A stretch of 64,000 nucleotides of DNA from Cedecea colo. Its GTDB lineage: Bacteria > Pseudomonadota > Gammaproteobacteria > Enterobacterales > Enterobacteriaceae. Below, piece after piece: positions 61,896-64,000 of this stretch; position 1 is the stretch's first letter; each line of letters starts with the position of its first letter. The stretch covers positions 883,275 through 947,274 of the forward strand of contig NZ_SOYS01000001.1 of assembly GCF_011808225.1 (NCBI RefSeq). The letters run 5' to 3'. The notes beneath the pieces were generated by a model. That model was not told where the DNA came from and searched no databases. It was given only the letters and a program-made list of their open reading frames with translations. The translations under genes and the position numbers were made by a program.

Positions 61896-63146
61896 TTAAC
61901 GTTTAACGGCGAAACTTGCGGCGTAGGCGGCAGGATCGCTGCCGTTCCAGGTAGTGCCATCCATAAGCGTGCTGCTGCGCATGTGGTTTGCGGGTAAGGC
62001 AACGTCGCCCACGGCGGCGGCGGCCTGACGGTAGACATCAATACGGTTAATACGCTGGGCGACAGCGAGATAGTCCGGGTCGTGGTCGAGCAGTCCCCAA
62101 CGGCGGTGCTGCGTCAGGAACCACATGCCGTCGGAAAGCCACGGGAAGGTCACTTCGCCATCGCGGAAAAACTGCATGCCGTGACTCTCCTGCCATTTTT
62201 TGCCGAGGCCGTTGTCGTACTGCCCAAGCATGCGCCCGGTGAGGTAGTCGACTTTGGTATTGAGATATGCCCGCCCGGCCAGCACGCTGGCCGTTTCCCG
62301 ACGGTTATCCTCGCTCGCATCAATCCAGCGCGAGGCTTCAAGAATTGCCGCAACTAACGCGCGGGCGGTATTCGGGTTTTGCTCGACCCAGGCGCTGCGT
62401 GTACCGAGGATTTTTTCAGGATGATCCGGCCAGATGGACTGAGAGGTTGCCGCCGTATAGCCAATGCCATCGTTAATGGCGCGCTGGTTCCACGGCTCGC
62501 CCACGCAAAAGCCAACCATGTTGCCGATGCGCATGTTCATTACCATCTGCGGCGGCGGCACGACCACGGTGCGCACATCGTTGAACGGGTGGATCCCCGC
62601 ATTCGCCAGCCAGTAGTAAAGCCACATAGCGTGGGTGCCGGTCGGGAAGGTATGAGCGAAGGTAAAGGTTCCCGGCTCATGGCTTGCGACCAGCTTTTTC
62701 AGACCTGGCGCATCGGTCACCCCCTGTTTTGCCAGATCCGTCGAGAGTGAGATCCCCTGGCCGTTGTTGTTGAGCGTCATCAGGTTAGCCATAGACTGCT
62801 GTTTGCCCGCGATACCCATCTCCAGCCCGTAAACCAGGCCATAGAGCACATGGGCCGCGTCCAGCTCGCCGGAGACCATTTTGTCGCGCACTGCCGCCCA
62901 GCTTGCTTCTTTACTCGGTACAATCGTGATGCCGTATTTCTTGTCAAAACCTTTGACGGACGCCATCACGATGGAGGCGCAGTCGGTCAGCGGAATAAAA
63001 CCGACTTTCACCGTGACCTGCTCCGGCTTGTCGCTTCCCGCAGCCCAGGCGGCATTCATTATCCCCGGCAGCAAATATGCGCCGCCCAGTACGGCACCCG
63101 CCTGTAACAACCGGCGGCGCGAGAGGGCTATGGTTTGCTCACTCAT
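61896..63146 (-). CDS. nasF: Nitrate ABC transporter substrate-binding protein
   Basis: The protein has 416 residues of the NrtA/CmpA family. The Tat-like signal is S-R-R-R-L-L-Q-A-G then a hydrophobic stretch ending A-A-W-A. Family motif V-G-F-I-P-L-T-D-C-A. It binds nitrate/nitrite outside the inner membrane. AGGAGGAAGCTG precedes the ATG. Preceded by the antitermination leader. Confidence 0.95.
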   Translation of the reverse strand: MSEQTIALSRRRLLQAGAVLGGAYLLPGIMNAAWAAGSDKPEQVTVKVGFIPLTDCASIVMASVKGFDKKYGITIVPSKEASWAAVRDKMVSGELDAAHVLYGLVYGLEMGIAGKQQSMANLMTLNNNGQGISLSTDLAKQGVTDAPGLKKLVASHEPGTFTFAHTFPTGTHAMWLYYWLANAGIHPFNDVRTVVVPPPQMVMNMRIGNMVGFCVGEPWNQRAINDGIGYTAATSQSIWPDHPEKILGTRSAWVEQNPNTARALVAAILEASRWIDASEDNRRETASVLAGRAYLNTKVDYLTGRMLGQYDNGLGKKWQESHGMQFFRDGEVTFPWLSDGMWFLTQHRRWGLLDHDPDYLAVAQRINRIDVYRQAAAAVGDVALPANHMRSSTLMDGTTWNGSDPAAYAASFAVKR

Positions 63147-63167
63147 CAGCTTCCTCCTGAAAAAAGT

Positions 63168-63211
63168 AAAAAAAAGCGCCCATCAATGTGGATCAGCACA
63201 TTGAAGGACGC
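63168..63211 (-). terminator. nasF leader terminator
   Basis: Read on the minus strand, GCGTCC-T-TCAATGTG, loop CTGATC and CACATTGA-T-GGGCGC (63211-63176) is a long stem with one mismatch and a U-G pair, followed by eight T (63175-63168), 22 bases before the nasF start. Its 5' arm shares GTCC with hairpin P2, so the two are exclusive. Confidence 0.9.
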
Positions 63212-63246
63212 CTTTGTCCTGCCAGTCTCGCACCGCCATTGGCGCA
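63205..63246 (-). promoter_or_regulatory. Dual-hexaloop ANTAR target (NasR antiterminator)
   Basis: P1: TGCGCC, loop AATGGC, GGTGCG (63246-63229, with G-U pairs). P2: AGGAC, loop AAAGGC, GTCCT (63220-63205). Both hexaloops have A at position 1 and G at 4, the known ANTAR recognition pattern; the hairpins are 8 bases apart and P2 overlaps the terminator. Matches the Klebsiella nasF leader mechanism: nitrate- or nitrite-bound NasR stabilises P1-P2 and prevents termination. Confidence 0.85.
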
Positions 63247-63282
63247 ATCTGGAGAAATGGAAATTAACTCAGTAAGAAACAA

Positions 63283-63298
63283 TGCAACCCGCGTGCCA
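63283..63298 (-). promoter_or_regulatory. Sigma54 promoter of nasF
   Basis: TGGCACGCGGGTTGCA on the minus strand fits the -24/-12 consensus TGGCAC-N5-TTGCA exactly. The transcript would start near 63271, before P1. Confidence 0.88.
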
Positions 63299-63348
63299 GT
63301 TTAGAAAGTGCCTGAAACAGGGGTAATAGATTTCAAAAGAGAGTGATA

Positions 63349-63365
63349 CGCACCATAAATACGCA
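63349..63365 (-). promoter_or_regulatory. Possible NtrC site
   Basis: TGCGTATTTATGGTGCG partly fits the NtrC dyad TGCAC...TGGTGCA, about 85 bases upstream of the inferred start. Consistent with nitrogen-limitation control, but the match is imperfect. Confidence 0.45.
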
Positions 63366-63388
63366 CGCTTTGCCCGCTGGCTGTGCAG

Positions 63389-64000
63389 CTACTCCTTTGC
63401 AGATGTTTGCCAGATATCGGCAACGGTTATCATCGCGCCGGCCACTTCAACCATCCGTTTATTCTGCTTCATCGCCATTTTCCGCAGCGTCTGCCAGGCC
63501 TGTTCCTCGCTGTAACCCTGATGGCGAATCAGCAACGCTTTGGCTTTCTCGATGACCTTGCGCTCTTCAAGCGTCGCCTGAAGCGAAGCCAGCTGCTGCG
63601 CCATCGTTTCCAGCTGTTGCGCCTGCTGACGTACCAGCGGCAGGAGGTGGCGATCGAGATAACGTTCGTTGTCGTCGCTGGCATGCCCTGCCACCCAGCT
63701 CACTATTTCGGTTTCACTAAGCGGCGTTGCTTGTAATAACTGCCCGAGCGCCTGCTGCGTCTGTGCTATTACAGCCCCGATCAGCTTTTCTTCGACCTCT
63801 CTTAGCGCATCGATTCTGGCAGTCAATAAGGTAAACCAGCGCAGCGCACGATCCGCCTGCATCCCTTCGACGTCCGAACGCGTACACGCCAGCCGCCTGA
63901 GCTGTTCCGTCTCACGACAAGGCTCACCGCTGGACTGATAGTGCTGACGCAGCGGCGCATCAACCATGCAGCAAAAGGTTTCAAAGCAACGTTGCTGGCT
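63389..64000 (-). CDS. nasR: NasR nitrate/nitrite-responsive antiterminator (C-terminal part)
   Basis: The last 204 codons are in the window; the frame is open to the edge, so the start lies outside. The end is an ANTAR RNA-binding domain (A-L-L-I-R-H-Q-G-Y-S-E-E-Q-A-W-Q-T-L-R-K-M-A) after a helical linker (about 95 residues from the end) and part of the NIT sensor domain. It binds the two hexaloops in the nasF leader to stop termination when nitrate or nitrite is present. Klebsiella NasR has about 393 residues. Confidence 0.92.
   Translation of the reverse strand, partial: SQQRCFETFCCMVDAPLRQHYQSSGEPCRETEQLRRLACTRSDVEGMQADRALRWFTLLTARIDALREVEEKLIGAVIAQTQQALGQLLQATPLSETEIVSWVAGHASDDNERYLDRHLLPLVRQQAQQLETMAQQLASLQATLEERKVIEKAKALLIRHQGYSEEQAWQTLRKMAMKQNKRMVEVAGAMITVADIWQTSAKE

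Overview
The window is a chromosomal segment of a member of the Enterobacteriaceae. From position 3.9 kb to 53 kb, gene content and order follow the Escherichia coli K-12 trp-opp-nar region closely (yciO, rnm, trp operon, ompW, yciCBA, tonB, yciI, clsA, yciU, opp, ychE, adhE, tdk, hns, galU, rssBA, ychJ, purU, tRNA-Tyr, narIJHGK, narXL, ychO). The differences point to an Enterobacter/Klebsiella/Kosakonia-like genus rather than Escherichia. There is a complete nas nitrate-assimilation operon with its nasR regulator, a ugd-uge pair lies between hns and galU, and yciEFG and kch are absent. I do not assign a species.

Layout. 1-3.9 kb is an accessory island: fragments of two IS3-family elements, two copies of a truncated coding tail, and small genes that look like immunity genes of type VI secretion or polymorphic toxins (a frameshifted Rap1a/Tai-type gene, a DUF1493 gene, several unknown proteins). 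The island looks like two cassettes bounded by the same short repeats. 3.9-12.3 kb holds yciO-rnm and the attenuator-controlled trp operon with trpGD and trpCF fusions. 12.3-25.8 kb holds envelope and transport genes: ompW, yciC/B/A, tonB, clsA, the oppABCDF peptide importer and ychE.

25.8-38.8 kb holds adhE, a decayed IS4-family element inserted in what was probably the adhE terminator, tdk, hns, a galU-ugd-uge operon for UDP-glucose to UDP-glucuronate to UDP-galacturonate, rssB/rssA, ychJ and purU. 38.9-40.1 kb is a tRNA-Tyr locus with one decayed tRNA copy, two intact tRNAs and about four 140-bp tandem repeats.

40.3-53.6 kb is the respiratory nitrate module: narGHJI reductase, narK transporter, NarX-NarL two-component system, with FNR and NarL sites in the promoters. 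53.5-64 kb is the assimilatory module nasFED (nitrate ABC uptake), a 1355-residue NasC-NasB-NirD fusion (electron transfer plus nitrite reductase) and nasA (nitrate reductase), preceded by a sigma54-type promoter, a dual-hexaloop antitermination leader and nasR, which runs off the right edge. Two physiologically distinct nitrate systems thus sit side by side, one responding to anaerobiosis and nitrate (FNR, NarL), the other to nitrogen limitation and nitrate/nitrite (sigma54/NtrC, NasR).

No CRISPR array or complete prophage was seen. The most unusual items are the cassette-like immunity island, the NasC-NasB fusion, the chimeric tRNA-Tyr pseudogene with its repeat array, the fossil IS splitting the adhE terminator, and a long-range perfect inverted repeat in the adhE leader.
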